A stretch of DNA of 64,000 nt, from the NCBI RefSeq assembly GCF_007989825.1, contig NZ_BJUA01000003.1, positions 1 through 64,000 on the forward strand. The letters run 5' to 3'. Shown here piece by piece: positions 27,287-38,800 of this stretch. The position numbers were made by a program, and so were the translations under genes. Each line of letters begins with the position of its first letter. The first letter of the stretch is position 1. The DNA comes from Cellulomonas persica (GTDB lineage Bacteria > Actinomycetota > Actinomycetes > Actinomycetales > Cellulomonadaceae). The notes beneath the pieces are model-generated. The model made no database searches. It was not told the origin of the DNA and saw nothing but the letters and a program-made list of their open reading frames with translations.

Positions 27287-28861
27287 TCAGCGCCCGAGCA
27301 GGCCGGCCATCCACGCCTCGACCGCGTCGGGCTCGCGGGGGAGGGCGGCGGACAGGTTCTCGTTGCCGTCCTGCGTGATGAGGACGTCGTCCTCGATCCG
27401 CACGCCGATGCCGCGGTACTCCTCGGGCACCCGCAGGTCGTCGGACTTGAAGTACAGGCCGGGCTCGATCGTGAAGACCATGCCCGGCTCGAGCACGCCG
27501 TCCAGGTACAGCTCGGCCCGCGCCTGCGCGCAGTCGTGCACGTCGATGCCGAGGTGGTGGCTCGTGCCGTGCACCATCCAGCGGCGGTGGTGCTGGTTGT
27601 CGGGCAGCAGCGACTCGGCCGCGGTGACCGGCAGCAGGCCCCACTCGTCGAGCCGCGCGGCGATGACCTCCATCGCGGCGGCGTGCACGTCGCGGAACCG
27701 CGCGCCGGGCACGGCGGCCGCGAACGCCGCGTCCGCGGCGTCGAGCACGGCCTGGTAGACCCGGCGCTGGACGTCGGTGAACGTGCCGTCGACCGGCAGC
27801 GTGCGCGTGATGTCCGCCGTGTAGAGCGAGTCGACCTCGACGCCCGCGTCGAGCAGCAGCAGCTCGCCCGCGCGGACCTGTCCGTCGTTGTCGATCCAGT
27901 GCAGCGTCGTCGCGTGCTCGCCGGAGGCCGCGATCGTCTCGTAGCCGACCGCGTTGCCCTCCTGGCGGGCGTGCCCGACGAACGTGCCCTCGACGACGCG
28001 CTCGCCGCGCGCGTGGGCCTGCGCGGCCGGCAGCGCGCGCACGACCTTCTCGAAGCCCTCGATCGTCGTGGCTACGGCCAGGCGCATCTGCTCGACCTCG
28101 TACGCGTCCTTCACGAGCCGCAGCTCGGACAGCGCCTCGACGAGGTGCTCGTCGCGGTCCGTCCGGCTCTCGCGCTCGGCCTCCTGCCGGCGGATCTCCT
28201 CGATCACGGCCTCGACGCCCGGGTCGACGTCCGGCACGACGAGCACCTGCACCCCGCCCTCGCCGACGTCCTTGGCGACCGCGTCGCGCAGGTCGTCGAG
28301 GTGAGCCGTCGCGATACCCGTGAGGGTCTCGAGGTCCTCGAGCGTCGGCCGCGCCCCCACCCAGAACTCGCCGTAGCGCGAGTCGGAGAAGAACTCGCTG
28401 GTGTCGCGGCCCGCGAGCGGGCGCATGTAGAGCACCGCGTGGTGGCTGCTGCCGTCGTCGCCCGCGCCGTCCGCGACGGGGTGCAGCACGAGCACCGCGT
28501 CGGGCTCCTGCTCGACGCCGAGGCCGGTGAGGTGCGCGAACGCCGAGTGCGGGCGGAACCGGTAGTCGGTGTCGTTGGAGCGGACCTTGAACGTCCCGGC
28601 CGGGACCACCAGCCGACGACCGCGGAACATGGCGGACAGCGCGCTGCGCCTGGCCGCGGTGAAGTCGGCCGCCGCGCCGCGCGTGACCTGCGACGGCGGT
28701 CGCGGCGCCCACCCGGACGTCACGAACTCCAGGAACGCGGCCGAGCCGGGGCGCTGCGAACGGTTCGAGCCGCGCTCATCGATCGGCTGGTCCTCGTGCC
28801 AGGTCGCGCCGGTCTCGTCGCTGCCGGTCTCGTGGCGGGGGGCTGCGGTGTCGTCGGTCAT
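27287..28861 (-). CDS. pepP: Xaa-Pro aminopeptidase (aminopeptidase P family)
   Basis: 524-residue M24B metallopeptidase removing N-terminal residues before proline. After an acidic tail of about 35 residues comes the creatinase-like N domain (AMFRGRRLVVPAG, FAHLTGLG) and the pita-bread catalytic domain: LLLDAGVEVDSLYTADITRTLPVDG (two metal Asp), HGTSHHLGIDVHD (metal His), FTIEPGLYF and GVRIEDDVLIT (metal Glu). GGAGG precedes the ATG at 28861. It is divergent from the PHP phosphoesterase gene; the frame continues upstream only as noncoding sequence. Confidence 0.95.
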   Translation of the reverse strand: MTDDTAAPRHETGSDETGATWHEDQPIDERGSNRSQRPGSAAFLEFVTSGWAPRPPSQVTRGAAADFTAARRSALSAMFRGRRLVVPAGTFKVRSNDTDYRFRPHSAFAHLTGLGVEQEPDAVLVLHPVADGAGDDGSSHHAVLYMRPLAGRDTSEFFSDSRYGEFWVGARPTLEDLETLTGIATAHLDDLRDAVAKDVGEGGVQVLVVPDVDPGVEAVIEEIRRQEAERESRTDRDEHLVEALSELRLVKDAYEVEQMRLAVATTIEGFEKVVRALPAAQAHARGERVVEGTFVGHARQEGNAVGYETIAASGEHATTLHWIDNDGQVRAGELLLLDAGVEVDSLYTADITRTLPVDGTFTDVQRRVYQAVLDAADAAFAAAVPGARFRDVHAAAMEVIAARLDEWGLLPVTAAESLLPDNQHHRRWMVHGTSHHLGIDVHDCAQARAELYLDGVLEPGMVFTIEPGLYFKSDDLRVPEEYRGIGVRIEDDVLITQDGNENLSAALPREPDAVEAWMAGLLGR

Positions 28862-28948
28862 CCCCTCATCCTCCCACCGGCCGCCGGGGACACCGTGCGG
28901 TGCCGGCGCGGCACGGGCCCGCGCCCCCGGGGCCGCTACGGTGCCTCT

Positions 28949-29788
28949 GTGCGTATCGACCTGCACGCCCACTCATCGGCGTCCGACGGCACCCAGACCC
29001 CGGCCGATCTCGTCGCCTCCGCCGCGGACGCGGGCCTCGACGTCGTCGCGCTCACCGACCACGACACGACCGCCGGCTGGGACGCCGCCGCGCAGGCCGC
29101 GCGGCAGCACGGCATCGCGCTCGTGCGCGGGACCGAGGTCTCGGCGCGGTGGCGGGGCGTCAGCGTGCACCTCCTGTGCTACCTGCAGGACCCGACCCAC
29201 CCCGCGCTCGTCGCCGAGCTCGAGGCCACCCGGCACGCGCGTGTCACGCGGGCGGAGCGGATGGTCGAGCTGCTCGCCGCGGACATGCCGATCACGTGGC
29301 AGGACGTGCTCGCGCAGTCCGGTGACGCCGTGACCGTCGGCCGGCCGCACATCGCGGACGCGCTCGTCGCGAACGGCGTGGTGCCGACGAGGGATGCTGC
29401 GTTCGCGCAGCTGTTGCGCGCCGACGGCCCGTACCACGTGCCGCACTACGCGCCCGAGGCCTCGGACGCGGTGCGGGCGATCGTCGCGGCCGGCGGCGTG
29501 CCCGTGTTCGCGCACCCGGGGGCGGACGCGCGCGGGCGCATCGTGCCCGACGAGACGTTCGACGAGCTCGCCGCCGCCGGCCTCGCCGGCCTCGAGGTCG
29601 ACCACCGCGACCACTCGCCCGCGCAGCGCGAGCGGCTGCGGGCGATCGCCGACCGGCTCGGGCTGCTCGTCACGGGAGGCAGCGACTACCACGGTGCAGG
29701 GAAGGTCAACGAGCTGGGGGAGAATCTGACCCGGCCGGAGATCCTGGCCGTGATCGAGGAACGAGGCACGAGTGATGTGGTCCGGTGA
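28949..29788 (+). CDS. PHP-domain metal-dependent phosphoesterase
   Basis: 279-residue PHP protein. Metal ligands are seen in RIDLHAHSSASDGT, ALTDHDTTAGW, GTEVSA, VFAHPG and TGGSDYHG. The family includes RNase AM/YciV-type 3',5'-nucleoside bisphosphate phosphatases and 5'-3' exonucleases, and this length fits. The GTG at 28949 begins directly at the first motif. Cytosolic; probable role in nucleotide or RNA end processing. Confidence 0.9.
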   Translation: MRIDLHAHSSASDGTQTPADLVASAADAGLDVVALTDHDTTAGWDAAAQAARQHGIALVRGTEVSARWRGVSVHLLCYLQDPTHPALVAELEATRHARVTRAERMVELLAADMPITWQDVLAQSGDAVTVGRPHIADALVANGVVPTRDAAFAQLLRADGPYHVPHYAPEASDAVRAIVAAGGVPVFAHPGADARGRIVPDETFDELAAAGLAGLEVDHRDHSPAQRERLRAIADRLGLLVTGGSDYHGAGKVNELGENLTRPEILAVIEERGTSDVVR

Positions 29789-29881
29789 CCCCGGCGCAGC
29801 GACGACGACGAGCGGACCAGCCGGCCGCCTGAGCCCAGCCCTCGCTGAGGGTGCCTGCGGCGCCCGGGACAGGGCGGTGCG

Positions 29882-30505
29882 GTGACCGAGATCTTCGACC
29901 CGCGGCTGTTCGCGTCGGTCTTCATCACGCTGTTCGTCATCATGGACCCGCCCGGGACCGTGCCGATCTTCCTGGGCCTCACGGGCGCCATGACCCGCAA
30001 GCAGCGCAACCGGGCCGCGTGGCAGGCCGTGACCGTCGCGCTCGGCGTGATCGTCTCGTTCGCGGTGTTCGGCCAGTCGATCCTGTCGTACATGCACATC
30101 TCGCTCGCGGCGCTGCAGGCGTCCGGCGGTCTGCTGCTCCTGCTCATCGCGATGGAGCTGCTCACCGGCAAGATGGAGGAGCAGCAGGCGTCGCCGAACG
30201 CCAAGGTGAACGTCGCGCTCGTGCCGCTCGGCACCCCGCTGCTGGCGGGTCCCGGTGCGATCGTCGCGACGATGGTGTTCGTCAAGCAGGCCGACGGGAC
30301 CGTGGGGGACTGGACCGCGATCTGTCTCGCGATCGTCGCGGTGCACGTGTCCCTCTACCTCGCGATGCGGTTCGCGAACGTCATCCACCGCGTCCTGAAG
30401 GACTCCGGCACGATCCTCGTCACGCGCATCGCCGGTCTGCTGCTCGCCGCGATCGCCGTCCAGCTCATCGCCGACGCGGTCACGGCCTTCGTCCAGCAGG
30501 CCTGA
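29882..30505 (+). CDS. MarC-family integral membrane protein
   Basis: 207-residue six-helix membrane protein. Family features are FVIMDPPGTVPIFLGLT, GGLLLLLIAMELLTGK and VPLGTPLLAGPGAIVATMVF. MarC was once linked to multiple antibiotic resistance, but that is not supported in E. coli; the function is unknown. It follows the PHP gene by 93 bp and is closed by a strong bidirectional terminator shared with the convergent helicase gene. Confidence 0.92.
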   Translation: MTEIFDPRLFASVFITLFVIMDPPGTVPIFLGLTGAMTRKQRNRAAWQAVTVALGVIVSFAVFGQSILSYMHISLAALQASGGLLLLLIAMELLTGKMEEQQASPNAKVNVALVPLGTPLLAGPGAIVATMVFVKQADGTVGDWTAICLAIVAVHVSLYLAMRFANVIHRVLKDSGTILVTRIAGLLLAAIAVQLIADAVTAFVQQA

Positions 30506-30512
30506 CCCGGCG

Positions 30513-30556
30513 ACGACGACGCCCCCGGCCGCGGTGCGGCTCGGGGGCGTCGTCGT
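30513..30556. terminator. Bidirectional hairpin terminator
   Basis: Perfect 15-bp arms (ACGACGACGCCCCCG and complement) with a 14-base loop between the convergent marC and RNA-helicase genes. It is strong on both strands, though without long T tracts. Confidence 0.85.
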
Positions 30557-30589
30557 GTGCTCGTGCGGTGTGCGCGTCAGGCCTGCTCG

Positions 30590-32416
<1,827 letters not shown>

Positions 32417-32711
32417 GTGGGACTCTTCGGTGCGGGTGGCGGGCAAGCGCGGCCCGGTCGGGCGTCGCCGTCGGGGGACGGGTCGCACGCGCCGGGCGCT
32501 GCGGAGGCGCCACAGGTGGCCGGCAGCCGATCGCGGGTTTCTCCTCGCGGGCGTCGCCCCGAGCGGGCCCCCGAGGGGCGTCCGTGCAGGGCAGTTGCGA
32601 GATGGTCGTGGCCGACCGGGCAACCGATGTACCCCTCCAGCCTAGCCGACGACCGCGAGCGGGCTCACGTGCGGTGCCGCGCGTCACACGCGGGCGTTCT
32701 ACGATCGTCGG

Positions 32712-33491
32712 ATGACCCACGCCGCCGCGCACCCGACCTCCGATGCGTCGTCGACGCCTGCCGTGACGGGCGCGACCGCCCCCGGTGCCGAGGTGGAGGT
32801 GGCCACGGCCGCCGACGCCCTGGAGCTGCTGGGCCTCGTCGCGCAGCTCGAGCACATCGCGTTCGTGCGCCTCGCGTCCGACTGCGCGCTGGCGCCCGAC
32901 GTCGAGCAGTCGCTCGCGCTGTCGCGGTTCGCGGCGGCCGCCGTCGAGCGCCGGGACCGCGTGCTCGCGCGGGTCGCCGAGCTGGGTGCCGATCCCGCCG
33001 CGGTCATGGGGCAGTTCGACGACGTCCTCACCGAGTTCGACGAGCGCACGCAGCCGAGCACGTGGTGGGAGCGGCTGCTCAAGGCGTACGTGGGCTACGG
33101 CGTCGCGGACGACTTCTGCCGGCTCGCCGCCGCCGGTCTCGACGAGCGGTCGCGCGCGGTGGTGCTCGAGGTGCTCGACGACGCGTCCCACGCCGAGCTC
33201 GCGGTGGCCGAGCTCGACGCCGCCGGCTCGGGGGACGGCGCGCTGTCGTCCCGGCTCGCGCTGTGGGGGCGCCGCCTCGTCGGTGAGGCGCTCGGGACCG
33301 TGCAGCGGCTGCTGTCGCAGCGCCCCGGGCTCGCGCGTCTGGCGCACGCGGGCACGGCGCAGGAGCAGGTCGACGACGAGCAGTCGGCGCCGCAGACCGG
33401 GTCGCCGAAGGCCAACGCGCCGGCCAAGATCTTCGGCGAGCTGACGGCGCAGCACACGCGCCGCATGAGCCGCCTGGGCCTGACGGCGTGA
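32712..33491 (+). CDS. Ferritin-like fold protein (MiaE-like)
   Basis: 259-residue protein with a four-helix ferritin-like core: LELLGLVAQLEHIAFVRLASD, ALSRFAAAAVERRDRVLARV, WERLLKAYVGYGVADDFCRLAAAG and LDDASHAELAVAEL supply carboxylate/His ligands. NCBI-style annotation is ferritin-like fold-containing protein or tRNA hydroxylase-like; the substrate is unknown. The same gene lies beside the DEAD-box helicase in many actinobacteria (Rv3210c in M. tuberculosis, from memory), suggesting an RNA-related role. Its stop lies inside an 8-bp tandem repeat. Confidence 0.85.
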   Translation: MTHAAAHPTSDASSTPAVTGATAPGAEVEVATAADALELLGLVAQLEHIAFVRLASDCALAPDVEQSLALSRFAAAAVERRDRVLARVAELGADPAAVMGQFDDVLTEFDERTQPSTWWERLLKAYVGYGVADDFCRLAAAGLDERSRAVVLEVLDDASHAELAVAELDAAGSGDGALSSRLALWGRRLVGEALGTVQRLLSQRPGLARLAHAGTAQEQVDDEQSAPQTGSPKANAPAKIFGELTAQHTRRMSRLGLTA

Positions 33492-33517
33492 CTGCGTGAC
33501 TGCGTGACCGCGTGACC
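33486..33517. repeat. Four tandem 8-bp GCGTGAC(T/C) units
   Basis: GCGTGACT, GCGTGACT, GCGTGACC, GCGTGACC in a row. The first copy contains the ferritin-like gene's TGA stop, and because the unit is 8 bp every frame meets a TGA within the array. A short slippage-type repeat at a gene end. Confidence 0.85.
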
Positions 33518-33551
33518 TCCTGACGGGTCGCGGGTCCGCAGCAGACGGCCT

Positions 33552-33582
33552 GAGCCCGGCCGACCGACGGCCGACCGGGCTC
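33552..33582. terminator. Bidirectional terminator between ferritin-like and DUF3107 genes
   Basis: GAGCCCGG and CCGGGCTC arms with inner CCG/CGG pairing and one bulge, located midway between two convergent stop codons (33491 and 33621). Confidence 0.7.
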
Positions 33583-33620
33583 GGATCGACGACCGGTTCA
33601 GGTCGTCGACGAGTCTGTCG

Positions 33621-33845
33621 TCAGATCGAGCCGAAGCCCACGCGCGGCTTGGCCTCGGCGCCGAGCTCGACGTACGCGAGCGTCGCGGTCGGCACGACCA
33701 CGCGACGGCCCTTGGTGTCCGTCAGCTCGAGGGCGGGCTTGCCGGCGATCGCGGCGGCGACGATGGCGGACACCTCGTCGGCCGTCTGGTCGCTCTCCAC
33801 GACGATTTCCCGCGACACGTGCTGCACGCCGATCGTGATCTCCAC
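33621..33845 (-). CDS. DUF3107 family protein
   Basis: 74-residue protein (VEITIGVQHVSREIVVESDQTADEV at the start; LTDTKGRRVVVPTATLAYVELG later) of the actinobacterial DUF3107 family, TB9.4 in M. tuberculosis. It probably forms a small alpha/beta fold; the function is unknown. The GTG at 33845 follows GGGAGG by 6 bases, which decides it over the longer open frame. The conserved place between the ferritin-like and TetR genes supports the call. Confidence 0.87.
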   Translation of the reverse strand: MEITIGVQHVSREIVVESDQTADEVSAIVAAAIAGKPALELTDTKGRRVVVPTATLAYVELGAEAKPRVGFGSI

Positions 33846-33996
33846 GCCGTTCCTCCCGTCGTCGGCCACCGCGGCCGTCTGCCGACGATCCTAGGCCGGG
33901 CGTGCGGCGCGACCCGGCCGTGTCCGCGACCAGCGAAACCGCGCGTCGCTGGTCAGGTGCCGTCCGTCGGGCGACCACGCCGTCACGGCGGGCGCG

Positions 33997-34686
33997 TCAT
34001 TCCGGCAGGGGCTGGTCCTCGTACTCGAGGTCGGGCCGCAGCAGGCCCAGCACACCCGCCCACGCGAGCCGCGTCACGAGCTCGACCGCGTGGTCGGCGT
34101 CCAGCGCGTCCGCGCTGCGCAGGCGGTGCGTCGCCGCACCCTGCGCGAGCGAGATGAGCGAGACCGCGACGATCGTGCAGTCGTCGTCCGGCAGCCCCGT
34201 CACGCGCGCCAGCACGCCGGCACAGCGCTGGGCCGCCACCGACGAGGCGTGCTCGACGCGGGCGCGCACGTCCGCGTCGTGCGTGACGTCCGACTCGAAC
34301 AACAGGCCCGACGACTCGCCCGCGACCTCGACGAACGTCATGTACGCCCGCACGATCGCGGCGATGACGGCCTGCCCGTCGCCGCGGTGCACGGGCCCCT
34401 GCTCGATCGGCTGCACGGCGTTCTCGACGGCGGCCAGCAGGTCGGCGCCGCACCGGTCGACGACCGCGAGGTACAGGTCGAGCTTCGAGGGGAAGTGCCG
34501 GTACAGGACCGGCTTGCTGACGAGCGCGCGGTCCGCGATGTCGTCCATCGAGACGTGGTGGAAACCCTCGCTCGAGAACAGCTCCTGGGCGATCGCGAGC
34601 ACCTGCGCACGACGTTCGCCGCCGGACATCCGCACGCTGCGCGGACGTGGCGTCGAGGCGTTCGAGGGCTCGGCCATGCGGCGCAT
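33997..34686 (-). CDS. TetR-family transcriptional regulator
   Basis: 229-residue regulator. The helix-turn-helix is RRAQVLAIAQELFSSEGFHHVSMDDIADRALVSKPVLYRHFPSKLDLYLAVV, followed by a TetR C-terminal ligand domain (ESSGLLFESDVTHDADVRARVE, TIVAVSLISLAQGAATHRL). Starts at 34686 (MRRMAEP) or 34677 (MAEP) are both possible. It corresponds by position to Rv3208. It is divergent from the DUF3152 gene with only about 40 bp between starts, so it may control both. Confidence 0.9.
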   Translation of the reverse strand: MRRMAEPSNASTPRPRSVRMSGGERRAQVLAIAQELFSSEGFHHVSMDDIADRALVSKPVLYRHFPSKLDLYLAVVDRCGADLLAAVENAVQPIEQGPVHRGDGQAVIAAIVRAYMTFVEVAGESSGLLFESDVTHDADVRARVEHASSVAAQRCAGVLARVTGLPDDDCTIVAVSLISLAQGAATHRLRSADALDADHAVELVTRLAWAGVLGLLRPDLEYEDQPLPE

Positions 34687-34725
34687 GGTAGCCACCCGAC
34701 GTTTCGTTGGTGCGAAGATGTCCGG

Positions 34726-35748
34726 ATGACCGCCCCCTCCGTGCACCGTTCGGGTGACCAGCGACGCGACCGTCGCCGTGCCCGGACGACGCGCCGGACG
34801 GTGTCGCGCGGGCGGTCCGCGACGCCCGGGACCGCGCGCCGGCACGTGCGGCAGCCGGTCCGCAAGGGCCTGGCGGTCGTCGTCGCGGCAGCGGCGCTCG
34901 TCGCCGGCGGCGGGGCGGGGTGGTTCGCCTCGGGCGGCGTCGCGACGCCCGCGGGCGCGGTCGCGGGCACGGGGCCGACGGTCACCGCGCCGACGACCGT
35001 GCCGGTCGACGTGCTGGCCCATGACGCGACGCGCGAGCGGTCGTCGGGCGTCTCACGCGGCGGTGCCGAGCGGGACGTGCCGTCGGTCGACCCGACGCCC
35101 GTGGTCGCACCCTCGGACCTCGACCCGGGCCTGTCCGCGGGCGCGGAGTCGGTGCCGGTCGTGACGCTCCCGCCGGGGCTCACGGCCGACGACGTCGCGG
35201 CCGGGCTGCTCTCGGACGACGTCCCGCAGCACGCGTCCGGTCAGCTCGTCGTCGTGCCGGGCTCGCAGAGCGGGCCGGGCACCGGGAAGGTGACCCGCAT
35301 TCGGGTTGAGGTCGAGGACGGCCTCGCGGTCGACGGCGAGAGGTTCGCGGCCGCCGTCATGGCGACGCTCAACGACCGGCGCGGCTGGGGCGCCGACGGC
35401 TCGGTGTCGTTCGAGCGCACCGACGGCGACGCCGACCTGCGCGTCGTGCTCGCGTCGCCGGACCTCGTCGACCGCATGTGCGCGCCGCTGGCGACCGGCG
35501 GCAAGGTCTCGTGCGGGCGCAACGGGCACGCCGTGCTCAACCTGCTCCGCTGGGTCGAGGGGTCGCCGGCGTACGGCGACGACCGTGCCAGCTACCGGCA
35601 CTACCTCGTGAACCACGAGGTCGGGCACCTGCTCGGCCACCGGCACCAGACGTGCCCCGGCGCCGGCCGGGTCGCGCCGCTGATGCAGCAGCAGTCGTAC
35701 AGCGTCACGCCCTGCACGCCGAACCCCTGGCCGTTCCGCGACGACTAG
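34726..35748 (+). CDS. DUF3152 exported/membrane-anchored putative metalloprotease
   Basis: 340-residue protein. A highly basic N-terminus (RRDRRRARTTRRTVSRGR) precedes one hydrophobic segment (about residues 48-65, GLAVVVAAAALVAGGGAGWF), a Thr/Pro/Val-rich spacer, then the DUF3152 domain: RIRVEVEDGLAVDGERFAAAVMATLND, LRVVLASPDLVDRMCAP and, near the end, HEVGHLLGHRH, which fits the metzincin pattern HExxHxxGxxH, followed by a possible Met-turn (VAPLMQQQ). It is thus probably an extracytoplasmic zinc protease. The conserved position matches Rv3207c. Confidence 0.88.
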   Translation: MTAPSVHRSGDQRRDRRRARTTRRTVSRGRSATPGTARRHVRQPVRKGLAVVVAAAALVAGGGAGWFASGGVATPAGAVAGTGPTVTAPTTVPVDVLAHDATRERSSGVSRGGAERDVPSVDPTPVVAPSDLDPGLSAGAESVPVVTLPPGLTADDVAAGLLSDDVPQHASGQLVVVPGSQSGPGTGKVTRIRVEVEDGLAVDGERFAAAVMATLNDRRGWGADGSVSFERTDGDADLRVVLASPDLVDRMCAPLATGGKVSCGRNGHAVLNLLRWVEGSPAYGDDRASYRHYLVNHEVGHLLGHRHQTCPGAGRVAPLMQQQSYSVTPCTPNPWPFRDD

Positions 35749-35864
35749 TCGTCCCTGCGGTCGTCGCGTCTCGGACGAGGCCCGTCGCTCCTGCCGTGTC
35801 GCTCGCCGGGTGGCGTGGCGAGCCTCGGTGGGCCGTGCCGGCGGTGTCGGTGGGACGTGATGGG

Positions 35865-38800
35865 ATGCGTGCCGTGACGACCACCGCGCCCGTGCTGCGC
35901 CGGCCCGCGTTCGCGGACGGCCCGCTGTGGGGCCCGGGTGCGCAGGTCGAGCTCGACGAGGTCCAGCGCGAGGCTGTCGCGTGGGCGCGTGACGTGGGCG
36001 CGGGCCGGGTGGCGTCGGCCGACGAGCGGGCGCTCCTCGTGCTCGGCGCGCCGGGCACGGGGCGGACCACGGTCGCGCTCGAGGCCGCCGTGGCGGCGGT
36101 GCACGCGGGGCTGCGTCCGGACGACCTGCTCGTCCTGTCCGCGACGCGGCGCGGCGCCGCGGACCTGCGTGACCGGCTCGCCGCGCGGCTGCCCGTCACG
36201 TCCGGCCGGCCGCTGGTGCAGACGCCCGCTGCGGCGGCGTTCGCGGTGCTGCGGGCGCGCGCGGTGTCCCTGGGTGAGCAGCCCCCGACGCTCGTGTCCG
36301 GCCCCGAGCAGGACCTCGTGCTCGCCGAGCTGCTCGCCGGTCACGCCGCGGGCGAGGGTGTGGCGATCGACTGGCCGCCCCGCGTACGAGCCGAGGCGCT
36401 GGGCGTGCGCGCGTTCCGCGACGAGCTGCGGGACCTGCTCATGCGCGCCGCCGAGCGCGGGCTCGGACCCGACGAGCTCGACGCGCTCGGCCGCGCGCAC
36501 GACCGGCCCGAGTGGTCGGCAGCGGCGCGCGTCTACACCGAGTACCTCGACGTGCTCGACCTGCGGGCCGGGACGCCCGACGCGGGGACGCGCCTCGACC
36601 CCGCGGTCGTGGTGGCGGAGGCCGCGCGTGCGCTCGCGTCGTGGGAGCGCGACGTGCCCCGTGCGCGCGTGCCCGCCTGGCGGCTCGTCGTCGTCGACGA
36701 CCACCAGGAGAGCACGTCGGCCACGGCGACGTTCCTGTCGGTCCTCGCTGACCGCGGTACGCGGCTGCTCCTGACGGCCGACCCGGACACCGCGGTGCAG
36801 ACGTTCCGCGGCGCGGAGCCCTCGCTCGTCGCTCGCGCGACCGCGCCGCGCGGTGGCGACCACGCCGCGCTCGGTGCGCGCCGGCTCGTGCTGCCGACCG
36901 CCTGGCGGCACGGAACAGCCATGCGTGACGTCGTCGAGCGGGTCACCGGCCGGGTCGGGACGGTCGGCGCCGCCGTGCACCGGCGCGCGGCCGCGGGACG
37001 CCCCGAGAGGTCGCCCGAGTCGGTGCGCGTCGCGATCCTGCCGAGCGGTGCGCAGGAGGCGGCGTTCGTCGCGCGCGAGCTGCGGCGTGCGCACCTGCAG
37101 GACGCCGTGCCGTGGGACCGCATGGCCGTGATCGCGCGCTCGGGTGCTCAGGTCACGGCGCTGCGCCGCGCGCTCGCGGGCGCGTCCGTGCCCGTCACGG
37201 TCCTCGGCAGCGACGTGCCGCTGCGCGACGAGCCCGCGGTGCGCCCGCTGCTGGACGTGATGGCCGTCGCGTGCGGGACGGCCGAGCTCGACGCGGTGCT
37301 CGCCGCGCGGCTCGCGTGCTCCCCGCTCGGCGCGCTGGACCCCGTGGGGCTGCGCCGGGCCCGCCGTGCTCTGCGCGCCGAGGAGCTCGCCGCGGGCGGC
37401 GGCCGCACGAGCGACGCTCTCCTGGTCGAGGTGCTCGACGAGCCCGGACGGGCCTCGTCGCTCTCGCCGACCGTCGCGGCCCCGCTCGAGCGGCTCGCGC
37501 GCGTCGTGCACGCGGGACGGACCGCCGCCGCGCGCCCGGGTGCCGACGCGCAGGGCGTCCTGTGGGCGCTGTGGGACGCGGCCGAGCTCGCCGAGCCGTG
37601 GCGTCGGGCCGCACTCACGGGTGGGGCGGCCGGCGAGCGTGCCGACCGTGACCTCGACGCGGTGGTCGCGCTGTTCCGCGCCGCCGAGACGTTCGTCGAG
37701 CGCATGCCACGCACGTCGCCGGGTGCGTTCGTCGACTGGCTGCGCTCGCAGGACCTGCCCTCGGACTCGCTCGCCGCGCGTGCCCGCCGCGCCGCGGTCC
37801 AGGTGCTGACGCCCGCGGGCGCGGCCGGGGGCGAGTGGGACGTGGTCGCGGTGGCCGGGGTGCAGGACGGCGTGTGGCCGGACCTGCGCCTGCGCGACTC
37901 GCTGCTCGGCGCGCAGGCGCTCGTCGACGTCGTCTCGGGGCGGTCCGAGTCCGGCTCGTCCGTCCCGGACGCGCGTGCCGCGGTGCTCGCCGACGAGCTG
38001 CGCTCGTTCGCGGTCGCCGTCTCGCGCGCCCGGCGTGCACTGGTCGTGACGGCCGTGGCGGACGCCGACCAGCAGCCGTCGCCGTTCGTCGACCTCGTCG
38101 AGCCGCCCGACGGCGAGCTCGACCACCGCCGGACGCAGGTGGAGCCTGCGCTGGACCTGCGTGGGCTCGTCGCGCAGCTGCGCGCGACGCTCGAGGAGGC
38201 CGCCCGGCGCGGCGCCGAGCCCGACCAGGGCGCGGTGCGTGCGCTCGCCGACCTGGCCGCGCGCGGCGTCCCGGGTGCGGAGCCGAGCCGCTGGCACGGC
38301 CTGGCCGAGCCCAGCAGCACGGCGCCGCTGTACGCGGACGACGAGCCCGTGCGCGTCTCGCCGTCGAAGCTCGAGACCGCGCACCGGTGCGCGCTGCGCT
38401 GGGCGCTCGAGGCGGCGGGCGGCAGCGCGGGGACCAGCGGTGGGCAGTCGCTCGGCACGCTCGTCCACGAGATCGCGCAGGAGCACCCGAACGGCACGCA
38501 CGCCGAGCTGGCCGCGGCGCTCGACGAGCGCTGGGACACGCTCGGGCTCGGCTCGGGCTGGCCCGCGCGCGCGACGCGGGCCAAGGCGGACGCGATGATC
38601 GAGCGTCTCGCCGGGTACCTCAAGGGTGCGGGCGAGGCGCTCCTGGTCGAGGCGGACTTCCGCCTGCGCACCGACCGTGCGCTCGTGCGCGGCAGCGCGG
38701 ACCGTATCGAGCGCGACCTCGAGCACCCCGACCAGGTGCGCGTCGTCGACCTGAAGACCGGCGCGAGCCCGCCGTCCAAGGAGCAGGCCGCCGAGAACCC

